A DNA stretch of 50,428 bases from Planctomycetota bacterium (lineage in GTDB: Bacteria; Planctomycetota; Phycisphaerae; Sedimentisphaerales; Anaerobacaceae), in NCBI GenBank assembly GCA_013349615.1, contig DUZJ01000017.1, forward strand, positions 1 to 50,428. The letters run 5' to 3'. How positions within the stretch are numbered: the first letter of the stretch is position 1; every line of letters starts with the position of its first letter. This document shows positions 16,441 through 25,192 of this stretch, piece by piece. The notes beneath the pieces are model-generated. The model saw only the letters and a program-made list of their open reading frames with translations. It ran no database searches and was not told the origin of the DNA. A program made the translations under genes and the position numbers.

Positions 16441-17813
16441 CCAGTTTTGTCCGCATTCTTCTTTTTCTTTTTTGACTCTACTTCCCGCTCGTCTCTTATT
16501 CTCTGATTGTGCTTAATATTTTCGAGTACCTTATACGGCCCAACAACTATCTTGTCTTCTTCGGTAATCGGCGCCAGTATTATGGTATGTGTCAGGTCGC
16601 TTTGCCCGATTTTAATGGGCGTTACGACAGCCCTGCCGTCAACGAGGCAGTAAACCACCGTTGCGTATGCCTTGGCAGTATCCACGTGGGGAGAATTTTC
16701 GCGAATCTCCAGAGGCAGAGTATCAACCTTTCGGCCCAGCACCGCCTGAGTTGGTATCTTGAGCACAGCGGTGTGTTTTCGCGTCTCAATATCCACATGC
16801 GCCGTCAAGCCCGAGTGCAGTTTTTGGTCGACAGACTCAAGCAGTATCTCGGTCCTGAAATATTTCGTCTGGGTCCACGACATCGTATGTGCCAGAGCAA
16901 TTGAATCAACCACGCCGGTAAACTCATGGTCGGCAAAGGCGTCCACGTGAACGGTTGCCTTTTGCCCGACTTTTAATTTCCCAACATCTGTCTCATCAAC
17001 CTGTGCTACAACCAGCATTTGAGACAGGTCTGCTACCTCCATAATCACCGTCCCCGGATTATTCATTGTCCCGGTAATCACAAGCTCACCAACTTCGGCA
17101 TTCAGGCGTGTCACCACACCGTCGATAGGCGAGGTGATAATCGTGTAGCCCAGGGTCTCTTCCGCCTGCTTAATCTTCGCATCAGCGGCTTCGAGATGGT
17201 GTTTCAACACGATTAAATTTAGTTCCGCTGCCCGGAGCGTATGCTTCGCAGCTTCATATTGTGCCCTGAGGTCATCAAGTTTAAGCTGAGTCTGGTCAAA
17301 GGTGGCCTGACTGATGTCCTGGGATTCAAGCAGTCCTTTCTGGCGCATCAGGTCCCGCTCGGCCTGTTTGACTGAGGCATCAAGGCCCGTAAGACTCGCT
17401 TTCTGACCAGCAATCCTTGATTTGTCAACTTCGTTTTGGGCCTCCTGGGCCAAGTAACCCGCTTTGGCCGAGAGCAATTGACTCTCCAGGTCCTTTGCAT
17501 CCAGGCGCACAAGCACCGAGGCCGACACCGGCGGATTCGCATCGGGTTTACCGCAGGTTACAGTATCGCCTTCCTCATACGGCAGCTCTACAATCCGTGC
17601 CATAACTTTTGCGCTTATCTCCACCTTCGTCTTTGGCTCAATTTCGCCGGGAGCACTGACAAACTCAATCAATTCTCCTCGCCGAGCTGCTTCGACACGG
17701 ACCACTGCTGCCCGGCGTGAAGCGTTAATTTTTCTCCAGGTCAGCATCCCAACGACAGAAACAACCAACACCGTTACAATAACCGTGATAATAATTATGT
17801 GAGGTCTCTTCAC
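16437..17813 (-). CDS. MacA/HlyD-type periplasmic adaptor of efflux system
   Basis: This 458-residue membrane-fusion protein has an N-terminal membrane anchor (HIIIITVIVTVLVVSVVGML), a lipoyl-like half (GEIEPKTKVEISAKV), a long coiled-coil hairpin (residues ~110-220), the second lipoyl half (ITSPIDGVVTRLNAEVGELV) and beta-barrel domains (VAQVDETDVGKLKVGQKATV). It links the inner-membrane ABC pump to the TolC-like duct. The C-terminus is lysine-rich ([13 protein letters not shown]), which is unusual. The GTG at 17813 is chosen because aggaaagga lies 6 bases before it; an upstream TTG lacks a site. It is the first gene of the operon. Confidence 0.92.
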   Translation of the reverse strand: MKRPHIIIITVIVTVLVVSVVGMLTWRKINASRRAAVVRVEAARRGELIEFVSAPGEIEPKTKVEISAKVMARIVELPYEEGDTVTCGKPDANPPVSASVLVRLDAKDLESQLLSAKAGYLAQEAQNEVDKSRIAGQKASLTGLDASVKQAERDLMRQKGLLESQDISQATFDQTQLKLDDLRAQYEAAKHTLRAAELNLIVLKHHLEAADAKIKQAEETLGYTIITSPIDGVVTRLNAEVGELVITGTMNNPGTVIMEVADLSQMLVVAQVDETDVGKLKVGQKATVHVDAFADHEFTGVVDSIALAHTMSWTQTKYFRTEILLESVDQKLHSGLTAHVDIETRKHTAVLKIPTQAVLGRKVDTLPLEIRENSPHVDTAKAYATVVYCLVDGRAVVTPIKIGQSDLTHTIILAPITEEDKIVVGPYKVLENIKHNQRIRDEREVESKKKKKNADKTG

Positions 17814-18241
17814 GCTAAGTCCTTTCCTGCTCAAAAAATAACATCGACAAAACGTTTAATTTCCAACTGCCCATTATATACATATATACGCATCGTTGCA
17901 CAATATAGTTACAGTCCATCCGGGGAAAACACCCTTTACTCTGCTTTGGGACGCCTTTTGGCGGTGCTCACCAACCTCGTGAACAAAATAAGGTTAAGGC
18001 GACATTTATAATAACTATGTGGTATTTCCAGGGCCTTACGGGCAAAAACAATGCGTCCGTGTTTACAGCACCGATGCTTTTCCTCTCAACCTTCTGTGCT
18101 TTGGAACCAGCCATTAGCGAGGTCATTATATGTTTTTGCACCTCGCTGTCAAGAATATTCAGGCCGGCTCCTGGAGTGCCTGTGGAGCATCGCCTGCGTT
18201 TACGCACCGGTTTTTTCTGTTGCTGTTGTATCAAAAAATCT
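17814..18241. other. Divergent non-coding region between efflux operon and htrA
   Basis: About 430 bases without a credible gene; a minus-strand frame at 17968-18234 has no family features and no ribosome site. The region should hold the promoter of the efflux operon, but no clear box pair was found on that strand. Confidence 0.5.
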
Positions 18242-18269
18242 TTGACGCCGTGAACTTCTTGGTGATAAA
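18242..18269 (+). promoter_or_regulatory. Putative sigma70 promoter of htrA
   Basis: TTGACG (18242-18247), 16 bases, then GATAAA (18264-18269). It lies about 100 bases before the ATG of the protease gene. The match is moderate, so an envelope-stress sigma factor could also be used. Confidence 0.4.
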
Positions 18270-18365
18270 ATCGTATAAAAGTGCCGAAGTTGTTCTTAAA
18301 GATGTCAGAAAAGTTGAGTTTTACAGTTGTCCTGTGTGGCTAAAGAATAGAATTGGGAGGTTAAA

Positions 18366-19877
18366 ATGCGAATTATCAGTTTCAGGCAGGAAAAGACCTG
18401 CTCACAGTCCCTGGGACTCCTAACGGAGTATCGTATAATTTCAGCTCTGCTAATATTCCTGCTCTTTATTGCGCCGCTGCCGGCCCTTGCGGAGGATGCC
18501 GGCATAGATGCTCTTCGTCAGGTCAGTAAGGCTTTTGCAACAATAGCCGAAAAGGCCTCACCGGCCGTGGTTGGTATCAAGGCCGAAAAGACCATCACCT
18601 ACAGCCAACCGACTTTCCGTGACTGGCCGTTTGGCGAACAATTTGACCCGTTTGATAATGATATCTTCGACCGTTTCTTCCGTTGGCGCTCCCCTCGACG
18701 GCGAGCACCCCAGCAGCGAAAATACCAGCAGACGGCGCAGGGCTCCGGCTTTATTGTTTCTGATGACGGCTATATCTTAACAAACAATCATCTTGTCGGT
18801 GATGCCGAGAAAGTTCTGGTCAAAGTGGGAGAAGACCCGGAGGTTGAAGCAGAGGTTATCGGGAAAGACGCCGAGTCGGATGTCGCTGTTATAAAAATTG
18901 ACAAAAAAGGTCTGACGCACCTTGAAATGGCCGACTCCGATGAGCTGGAGGTCGGTGAGTGGGTCGTTGCTATCGGCAATCCCTTTCTTCTTCGCCAAAC
19001 TGTTACCGCCGGCATCGTAAGCGCCAAGGGCAGAAGTGGTTTTAGTCTCGCTGAGTTTGAGGATTTCATCCAGACCGATGCTGCGATAAATCCCGGCAAT
19101 TCCGGCGGACCGCTGCTTAACCTTGACGGGAAGGTAGTCGGGATTAACACCTTTATCATATCTCAGACAGGCGGGTATATGGGAATTGGATTCGCAATCC
19201 CTATCAATATGGCAAAGTTTGTTTATCAACGACTCGTCGAAAAGGGCGAAGTGGAAAGAGGATACCTTGGTATCATCTACCAGGAATTAACGCCTGAATC
19301 TGCTCGGCCTTTCGGACTGGATAAAGATACAAAAGGTGTGGCCGTAACGCAGGTTATTGATGACTCGGCCGCTGATAAAGCCGGGCTAAAACGATATGAT
19401 GTAATTGTTGAGCTGGACGGACAGCCGGTTGAAAACGGGAATCAGTTCCTTAACCGCGTAGCAATGCTCAAACCCGGAACGAAAGTAAAAATAGTCGTAC
19501 TACGCGATGGAAAACGAAAGACTTTTACTGCTGAACTTGGCACGCGCCCGCCACAGGACCAAAGACCTGGTGCTGAACCCAAGATACAACAGCAATTAGG
19601 ATTTACCGTAAAGAATCTCACCGATGAGTATGCTAAAAGACTCGGTTTCGAAGGGCTCAGCGGAGTTGTCGTTACCAGTGTTGAGGCGGGGTCCCTGGCT
19701 GCCAAAAAGGGTATCACTGCTGGAATGCTAATTATGGAAGTGAACCGTGAACCTGTTAAAAACAGCAAGGACTTTGATGAAGCGATTGAAAAGGCCAAAA
19801 AAGAGGGAAGTGCGCTGCTGTTAGTTAATGACGGAAGTTACACAAAAGTTGTCGTATTAAAGCTGGTCGATGAGTAA
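18366..19877 (+). CDS. degP: Periplasmic serine endoprotease DegP/HtrA (Do family)
   Basis: This 503-residue protein has an N-terminal membrane/signal segment (residues ~23-41, cleavage probably after ALA), a trypsin-like domain and two PDZ domains. The catalytic triad is complete: H142 in TNNHLVG, D172 in ESDVAVIKI and S246 in NPGNSGGPL. The first PDZ begins near GYLGIIYQELTPE and the second near LGFTVKNLTDEYAKRLG. It degrades or refolds damaged envelope proteins. The usual TNNHVV is TNNHLV here, a mild change. The start has gggagg 6 bases before it. Two hairpins follow the stop, so the gene is probably monocistronic. Confidence 0.96.
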   Translation: MRIISFRQEKTCSQSLGLLTEYRIISALLIFLLFIAPLPALAEDAGIDALRQVSKAFATIAEKASPAVVGIKAEKTITYSQPTFRDWPFGEQFDPFDNDIFDRFFRWRSPRRRAPQQRKYQQTAQGSGFIVSDDGYILTNNHLVGDAEKVLVKVGEDPEVEAEVIGKDAESDVAVIKIDKKGLTHLEMADSDELEVGEWVVAIGNPFLLRQTVTAGIVSAKGRSGFSLAEFEDFIQTDAAINPGNSGGPLLNLDGKVVGINTFIISQTGGYMGIGFAIPINMAKFVYQRLVEKGEVERGYLGIIYQELTPESARPFGLDKDTKGVAVTQVIDDSAADKAGLKRYDVIVELDGQPVENGNQFLNRVAMLKPGTKVKIVVLRDGKRKTFTAELGTRPPQDQRPGAEPKIQQQLGFTVKNLTDEYAKRLGFEGLSGVVVTSVEAGSLAAKKGITAGMLIMEVNREPVKNSKDFDEAIEKAKKEGSALLLVNDGSYTKVVVLKLVDE

Positions 19878-19905
19878 CGCCCAAAAGATGAGACCATTTT
19901 GGGCG
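19878..19905 (+). terminator. Hairpin directly after degP
   Basis: The inverted repeat cgcccaaaa / ttttgggcg (9-bp arms, 10-base loop) begins at the base after the stop codon. There is no long T-run behind it, so it may stabilise the 3' end, with the next hairpin doing the termination. Confidence 0.6.
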
Positions 19906-19914
19906 AAGTGAAAT

Positions 19915-19953
19915 ACAGGCCAACAGATAAGATATTTGTTGGCCTGTTCTTTT
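19915..19953 (+). terminator. Intrinsic terminator of degP
   Basis: The arms acaggccaaca and tgttggcctgt (11 bp, perfect) enclose an 11-base loop and are followed by tctttt. This is a strong rho-independent terminator shape. Confidence 0.8.
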
Positions 19954-20133
19954 CTGATAATGGGCTGTTAGAGTTAAATTTCCTGCTATTGTGTTTTACC
20001 GGTGAAAACATTATACTATTTGCTGGTTTTGGTTTTGAAAGTTTGGTGGGCAGTCCCGATATGTTGGCTGCCCATTACTTATGAATTCGTGTTTTGCAAC
20101 TTATTGCAAAGCTGTGTCATAAAGGAAGAATTA

Positions 20134-20214
20134 GCCACAAAGACACGAAGCCACAAAGAGAGTTTGATATAAGTAAAGAACAAAAAATTCTTCTTGTCTT
20201 GGTGCCTTGGTGGC
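20134..20214. repeat. Interspersed repeat (ccacaaagacacgaag type)
   Basis: The unit gccacaaagacacgaagc, followed by cacaaag, and the partner cttggtgccttggtggc at 20196-20214 form a loose inverted pair just before asd. A related unit in opposite orientation lies at 34649-34673 (cacgaagacacgag on the minus strand). Repeats with this wording are scattered in many bacterial genomes. Confidence 0.55.
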
Positions 20215-20251
20215 AGAAAATATGTATGAGAGCAGTTCAGGAGAGATGAAT

Positions 20252-21253
20252 ATGGGTTGTAATCTGGCAATTGCAGGAGTAACCGGAGCGGTCGGACAGG
20301 AATTTCGGACAATCCTGGAAGAGCGTGATTTCCCGTTCGATTCGCTGAAAATGCTTGCAAGCAGCCGTTCAGCCGGCAAGAAAATCGAATTCAAAGGCAA
20401 GGAATATATCGTCGAAGAATTAACCAAAAACAGCTTTGGCCGGGTCGATATTGTACTATCCAGCGCCGGAGCGGCGCGAAGCAAAGAGTTTGCCCCCGCC
20501 GCGGTAGAAGCCGGCGCCGTTGTGGTCGATAACACCTCGGCCTTTAGAATGGACCCGGATGTCCCGCTTATCGTTCCGGAAATAAATCCAGAAAAAATCC
20601 GGGAGCATAAGGGCATTATCGCCAATCCAAACTGCTCGACGATTATTGCCATCGTGCCGGTCTGGCCTTTGCATAAGGCAAATCCCGTTAAGCGGATGGT
20701 CATCAGCACTTACCAGTCCGCCAGCGGAGCAGGAATGAAAGCGATGCTGGAGCTTGAAGAACAAACACGGGAAATTCTCGATGGAAAAAAACCAACCTGC
20801 GAGGCCTTCCCCTATCAAATTGCATTTAACGTCTTCAGCCATAACTCGGCTCTCGATGCTGACGGCTACAACGCCGAAGAGATGAAAATGGTAAAAGAGA
20901 CCGGAAAGATATTTGACTGCCCGGATATCGCAATTACCTGTACCTGCATTCGTGTCCCCGTATTGAGGGCCCACTGCGAGAGTATAAATCTTGAATTTAC
21001 CGACCCGATTACCCCCGACCAGGTCAGGGACCTGCTAAGCACCGCGCCGGGGGTCTCTCTGATTGACGACCGCAAAAACAATCGTTTCCCAATGCCGATT
21101 GACGCCACCGGCAAAGACGATGTCTTCGTTGGCAGAATTCGTCAGGACGATTCGGTGCCTGACAACCGCGGTATCAATCTTTGGGTCGCCGGTGACCAGT
21201 TACGAAAAGGCGCAGCCCTAAACGCTGTGCAGATTGCAGAGAAGCTGCTATAA
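20252..21253 (+). CDS. asd: Aspartate-semialdehyde dehydrogenase
   Basis: This 333-residue enzyme reduces aspartyl phosphate to the semialdehyde, the branch point for lysine, threonine and methionine. The NADP-binding start is LAIAGVTGAVGQEF, the catalytic cysteine is C128 in ANPNCSTI, and a substrate-binding histidine lies in LRAHCESINLEF. The length is usual. The ATG at 20252 is chosen because aggaga ends 7 bases before it; the ATG six bases upstream is too close and earlier in-frame starts lie in the repeat. truA begins 9 bases after the stop. Confidence 0.95.
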   Translation: MGCNLAIAGVTGAVGQEFRTILEERDFPFDSLKMLASSRSAGKKIEFKGKEYIVEELTKNSFGRVDIVLSSAGAARSKEFAPAAVEAGAVVVDNTSAFRMDPDVPLIVPEINPEKIREHKGIIANPNCSTIIAIVPVWPLHKANPVKRMVISTYQSASGAGMKAMLELEEQTREILDGKKPTCEAFPYQIAFNVFSHNSALDADGYNAEEMKMVKETGKIFDCPDIAITCTCIRVPVLRAHCESINLEFTDPITPDQVRDLLSTAPGVSLIDDRKNNRFPMPIDATGKDDVFVGRIRQDDSVPDNRGINLWVAGDQLRKGAALNAVQIAEKLL

Positions 21254-21262
21254 TCGTCGGTA

Positions 21263-22003
21263 ATGGCCATTCGCAATATAAAACTGACGGTTCTCTACGA
21301 TGGCAGCGAATATCACGGCTGGCAAATCCAGCCCGGACTAAGAACTATTCAGGCTGCGCTCACCGAGGCAATCCAGGAGTTCATCGACGTTGAAGTTAGA
21401 GTGTTCGGGGCCAGCAGGACCGATGCGGGAGTAAGCGCTCTGGGGCAGGTTGCGCTTGTACAAATCGATTCAGCCATACCTGTGGAAAATCTCGCTAAGG
21501 TGATTACGCACAGACTGCCTCCTGAAATTGCAGTGGCCGAAGCAGTCGAAGTCCCAGAGGGCTTTGACCTGATAGGTGCGGTCAAAAGCAAATTGTACCG
21601 CTATACGATTTTTATAGGCCAGCTCCGGCCGGTCATGCAAATAAAGCACTGCTGGCATCTGCCGCAAAAACTTGACATTGCTGCTATGGCTCAGGCGGGA
21701 GCAATGTTGGTCGGCAAAAAGGACTTCAAATCCTTCGCATCGGCAGCGGACAAGCGGCAGACTTCGGTGAGAACTATTTTCCGCTGCGATGTCAGCAGGG
21801 ATGATGATTGGGTGTATATTGATGTAGAAGGCGACAGCTTCCTGTATAATATGGTCAGAAATATCGTCGGCACTCTCGTCGAAGTGGGCAGCGGCAGGCA
21901 GAAACCCGAAAAAATAAGTGAAATTCTTGAAGCAAAAGACCGGACTGCTGCCGGCCCCATCGCACCCGCCGCCGGTCTGTGCCTGATGTGGATTAAGTAT
22001 TGA
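21263..22003 (+). CDS. truA: tRNA pseudouridine synthase A
   Basis: TruA converts uridines 38-40 of the tRNA anticodon arm to pseudouridine. The 246 residues are the normal length. The catalytic aspartate is D54 in GASRTDAGVSALGQ, and the motif SFLYNMVRNIVGTLVEVG closes the fold. It lies between asd and a glycosyltransferase whose TTG start overlaps its TGA stop (TTGA). Confidence 0.96.
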   Translation: MAIRNIKLTVLYDGSEYHGWQIQPGLRTIQAALTEAIQEFIDVEVRVFGASRTDAGVSALGQVALVQIDSAIPVENLAKVITHRLPPEIAVAEAVEVPEGFDLIGAVKSKLYRYTIFIGQLRPVMQIKHCWHLPQKLDIAAMAQAGAMLVGKKDFKSFASAADKRQTSVRTIFRCDVSRDDDWVYIDVEGDSFLYNMVRNIVGTLVEVGSGRQKPEKISEILEAKDRTAAGPIAPAAGLCLMWIKY

Positions 22004-23175
22004 AAATCGTTCACATAATAACAAGGTTGATTTTAGGCGGAGCGCAGGAAAATACTTTAATTACCTGCAAACTGCTGGCACAGCGAGGACATGATGTCAC
22101 GCTCATTACAGGCCCCGCCATAGGCCCCGAAGGAGAACTGTTCAATAAGACAAAAAATGAAAAATATAATGTAATCGTTATTCCCAAGCTTATTCGTGCA
22201 ATTTGCCCTCTATACGACACAATAAGCTACTTTCAAATCAAAAGACTTCTCGAACGACTAAAACCTGATATTGTTCACACCCATTCAGCCAAGGCGGGCA
22301 TATTGGGGCGATTTGCCGCTTATAGCTTAAAAGGGAAATGGGACCAGAATTTACCGGCAATTGTCCATACAATTCACGGCCTGGCCTTTCATCCTTATCA
22401 GAGTAAGTGGTTAAATAAATTTTACATCGCTATCGAAAAATCCGCTGCGAAACGAACAGATTCTTTTATAAGCGTTGCTGACGCAATGACCGCCCAGGCG
22501 ACTGCCGTTGGTATCGGTTGGCCTGAGCGGTTTATTACCGCTTATTCTGCTATCGAGGAAGGTGATTTTTTAGAGCCAATCTCACGAGAGCGCAGAGAAG
22601 AATTCCGCAGTAAGTATGGAATCCCGAGAAATGCAATTGTACTGGTCACAATTGCCTGGCTCTTTATGCTCAAAGGTCACGAATACATTATCGACTCGGC
22701 CAGGCAGCTCTCGAAGCAATTTGACAATGTTTATTGGCTGTTTGTCGGGGATGGGAACCTGTCCGACCACTTCAAAGGGCAGGTTCGCCAATTGGGATTG
22801 GCCGAAAAAATCAAATTCACCGGCCTTTTACCGCCGAGCCAAATTCCCCTCGCGATTGCCTCATCGGACATACTTTTGCACTGCTCGTTGCGGGAAGGCC
22901 TTGCACGTACGCTGCCGCAGGCGATGCTATGCGGCAGGCCGGTGGTCTCATTCGATGTTGACGGCGCAAGAGAAGTGGTAAATGAAAATACCGGTCGACT
23001 TGTTGGGCCGGAGAATGTTGAACAATTGACAAAGGCCTGTGCGGAGTTGATAGAAGACGAAGAGTTAAGAGACAGACTCGGCGAAACCGGCAGAGAATTT
23101 GTTAAAGAAAAATTTGCACCGGAAAAAATGGTTGATACTATTGAGGCGGTCTATCAGAAGCTGTTGGAAAAGTAA
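22000..23175 (+). CDS. Glycosyltransferase family 4
   Basis: This 391-residue protein has the two Rossmann-like halves of GT4 enzymes with GT-B fold. The N-terminal half has ITRLILGGAQENT and HTHSAKAGILGRFAA; the C-terminal half has LFVGDGNLSDHF, KIKFTGLL and REGLARTLPQAMLCGRPVV. The second acid of the usual E-x7-E motif is replaced by Gln (LPQAM), as in a subgroup of this family. It transfers a sugar to a lipid or polysaccharide acceptor; the acceptor is not evident. The TTG start overlaps truA by 4 bases, so translation may be coupled. Confidence 0.9.
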   Translation: MKIVHIITRLILGGAQENTLITCKLLAQRGHDVTLITGPAIGPEGELFNKTKNEKYNVIVIPKLIRAICPLYDTISYFQIKRLLERLKPDIVHTHSAKAGILGRFAAYSLKGKWDQNLPAIVHTIHGLAFHPYQSKWLNKFYIAIEKSAAKRTDSFISVADAMTAQATAVGIGWPERFITAYSAIEEGDFLEPISRERREEFRSKYGIPRNAIVLVTIAWLFMLKGHEYIIDSARQLSKQFDNVYWLFVGDGNLSDHFKGQVRQLGLAEKIKFTGLLPPSQIPLAIASSDILLHCSLREGLARTLPQAMLCGRPVVSFDVDGAREVVNENTGRLVGPENVEQLTKACAELIEDEELRDRLGETGREFVKEKFAPEKMVDTIEAVYQKLLEK

Positions 23176-23213
23176 GTAACATAGAACATCCGATAGAAAG
23201 GAAATCGCTGAAA

Positions 23214-24158
23214 ATGAGTGATAATTTAAGGTCCTGCTGGCAGAATTGCTATGGGCCTGATGACAAGAGCTTTTTTGAGGATAAGGAACTTCTGGCGATT
23301 GATGCTATGGAAGATTCTATCACTCCCTTAGATGAACAGACGAAAGCTATAAGGCAGCTCATCACGCGTTTTGAGGCATGTTATCATGAGGCTGACAAGG
23401 AGGCCGAGCTGATTATCAAAGCGATAGGCTCAGGCCATCCCCCAGAGGAGTCAGGTGAACGGCCCCCTAAGCGAAAGGCCGAACTGCAGAATTGCCGCGA
23501 TATTCTCTCGCTCTGGTGCGAAAATCCGGCTATCGAAGGCATAAATCTGGATGTCGGCGGCATCAAGGCAGAAGAACTATTGAGTTTTATTGGCAAGCCA
23601 AGCCCTCTTAAGATATGGCAGGTGCAACGAGTCGTCGATAAGATTACCGAGGCCCTTGAGCCGAGCCGTCGTTATCATTGGCTGGCCCTTGACCTCGGAG
23701 ATTACGGTGAACCGGGGGCGAAACCAGCGGGAGAGTATTACAAAGACAACTTGACTTTCCTGGAGCAAACCAAAAAGACAATCATACATGATACTTTAGA
23801 TGGCCGGAAATCGAAGGTATCCCTGGCTATGGCTATTGATATGTTTATGCCGTGTCACTGGGACTTCGTCGGTGGCCTCGTTATTATTCTCAAGGCCATC
23901 GGTGGAGACCTCCACCCGGCCAAGCCATATGCTTGCTGTGCGCGAAATCTCAAGCTAAGCCCGCTTTGCGACAGATTGAGGATGATTTCGAATACGCTGA
24001 GGGCCTTCTGGAAAGGCGAGAAGACGGCCGAAAACATAGACTCCCGTCTCCTTGCATCTTTAGGGGCCGCAACGCCAGTAAAACGCTGGCTTGCTGCGTT
24101 CCTGGATAAGACTATAAAACTGCATTTGAGTCTGCCTTTTGAGATAGATTTAACATAA
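23214..24158 (+). CDS. Protein of unknown function (314 aa)
   Basis: I do not recognise a family. The protein is soluble, with no signal peptide or membrane segment, and is rich in charged helices (LDEQTKAIRQLITRFEACYH). Cysteines are spread along it (CWQNCYG at the start, YACCARN near the end), and a tryptophan-rich middle (RRYHWLALDLGDYGEPG) looks structured. The start ATG has gaaagga 10 bases before it. It follows the glycosyltransferase by 38 bases and precedes a DUF3795 gene by 14, so all may share a transcript. No function is proposed. Confidence 0.6.
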   Translation: MSDNLRSCWQNCYGPDDKSFFEDKELLAIDAMEDSITPLDEQTKAIRQLITRFEACYHEADKEAELIIKAIGSGHPPEESGERPPKRKAELQNCRDILSLWCENPAIEGINLDVGGIKAEELLSFIGKPSPLKIWQVQRVVDKITEALEPSRRYHWLALDLGDYGEPGAKPAGEYYKDNLTFLEQTKKTIIHDTLDGRKSKVSLAMAIDMFMPCHWDFVGGLVIILKAIGGDLHPAKPYACCARNLKLSPLCDRLRMISNTLRAFWKGEKTAENIDSRLLASLGAATPVKRWLAAFLDKTIKLHLSLPFEIDLT

Positions 24159-24172
24159 AAAGGAGTTTGAAA

Positions 24173-24538
24173 ATGGATGAAATGATCACCTATTGCGGCT
24201 TGGCCTGTCATAGCTGCCCAATTTATCTGGCAACGAGAGAAAAGGACGAAGAAAAAAAGTACAAAATGAGAGTTGATATAGCGCAGCAAATTAAAAAACT
24301 CTATGGCCAAGACTGTAAGCCTGAAGATGTTACTGATTGTGATGGATGTAAGACAGAAGGTGGAAGACTATTATCAGGTTCTAAAAAGTGTCAAATAAGA
24401 AAGTGTGCAAGCCGGAAAGGCGTTGAGAACTGTGCACACTGCGACGAGTATGCCTGTGAAAAGCTTAAAGAGTTCTTTGCCACGGAGGCACATGCACATG
24501 CCAAGGAACGATTAGATGAGATAAGGAGCGGCCTCTAA
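24173..24538 (+). CDS. DUF3795 family cysteine-rich protein
   Basis: This 121-residue protein has the DUF3795 pattern: ITYCGLACHSCPIYLA at the start, then CKPEDVTDCDGCKTEG, CQIRKCASRKGVENCAHCDEY in parts, and the end KLKEFF. The many paired cysteines suggest metal or cluster binding. The role of the family is unknown. The ATG at 24173 is chosen because aaaggag lies 7 bases before it; a TTG six bases upstream is less likely. Confidence 0.82.
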   Translation: MDEMITYCGLACHSCPIYLATREKDEEKKYKMRVDIAQQIKKLYGQDCKPEDVTDCDGCKTEGGRLLSGSKKCQIRKCASRKGVENCAHCDEYACEKLKEFFATEAHAHAKERLDEIRSGL

Positions 24539-24565
24539 TTCTCTCCGGATTGGGAGAAAAATATT

Positions 24566-24982
24566 ATGAAAAGTTATAGAAAAGAGCTTTGGTTTAATAC
24601 AAAAAGCAGGCGCGAGTTTATCAATATCACGCCGCAGGTCGAAGAGTGCCTGCAAGAAAGCGGCATCAAGGAGGGCTTTGTGCTATGTAACGCTATGCAC
24701 ATTACCGCCAGCGTCTTTATCAACGATGATGAATCCGGCCTTCATCACGACTTTGAGGTTTGGCTGGAGAAGTTAGCGCCCGAGAAGCCATACTCGCAGT
24801 ACCGACATAATGGCTTCGAGGACAACGCCGACGCCCATATCAAACGCAGCGTTATGGGCAGGGAAGTGATTGTGGCCGTTACCGATGGGACACTTGATTT
24901 CGGACCGTGGGAGCGGATATTCTACGGCGAATTCGACGGCAAGAGAAAAAAGAGGGTATTAGTGAAAATCATCGGCGAGTGA
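24566..24982 (+). CDS. YjbQ family protein (UPF0047)
   Basis: This 138-residue protein matches YjbQ/UPF0047, a small trimeric fold with reported weak thiamine-phosphate synthase activity in E. coli. Motifs are [44 protein letters not shown] and [13 protein letters not shown], with the conserved histidines. The length is usual. Whether it has a thiamine role here is open; a thi4 gene under a TPP riboswitch lies 21 kb away. gggagaa precedes the ATG. Confidence 0.85.
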   Translation: MKSYRKELWFNTKSRREFINITPQVEECLQESGIKEGFVLCNAMHITASVFINDDESGLHHDFEVWLEKLAPEKPYSQYRHNGFEDNADAHIKRSVMGREVIVAVTDGTLDFGPWERIFYGEFDGKRKKRVLVKIIGE

Positions 24983-24994
24983 GTTGATGACTTG

Positions 24995-25075
24995 ATGGAT
25001 TCGGTATTTTTCCCGGCAAAGGCGGTTGGGATATCGCTTTCTGGTGTCATGGCTCTGCGGGGCGGGAAGTCTTGA
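24995..25075 (+). pseudogene. Decayed 5' fragment of a lysE-type gene
   Basis: This 26-codon frame begins at an ATG just after the YjbQ stop and encodes VGISLSGVMA at the same distance from the start as in the intact lysE gene at 26808. The DNA shares an exact 18-base run (ggttgggatatcgctttc at 25024-25041 and 26837-26854), and similarity reaches back upstream of the start (gagttgatgactt versus gagctggtgactt). After about codon 20 the similarity ends. It is best read as a leftover of a duplication. Confidence 0.7.
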
Positions 25076-25084
25076 TTAAGAGGT

Positions 25085-25182
25085 TCTAACAAAACCTGAC
25101 TTCAAAATGAGGAGCCGCTTCGCGGGATTATTTGAATAGATTCCTCGGCTGCGCTCGGAATGACAAATATGGTTTTGTTAGA
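25085..25182. repeat. Palindromic element with tctaacaaaacc arms
   Basis: Perfect 12-bp arms tctaacaaaacc (25085-25096) and ggttttgttaga (25171-25182) bound a 98-bp unit. Inside lies a gattcc...ggaatgac repeat (25139-25164) like the one at 10936. The element sits between the lysE fragment and the 3' end of the PQQ gene. Confidence 0.65.
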
Positions 25183-25192
25183 GTGCCTAAAG

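Noticed and set aside
17968-18234. 88-codon minus-strand frame between the efflux operon and degP
   Set aside because: No ribosome site, no recognisable features, and it lies in a region expected to hold promoters.
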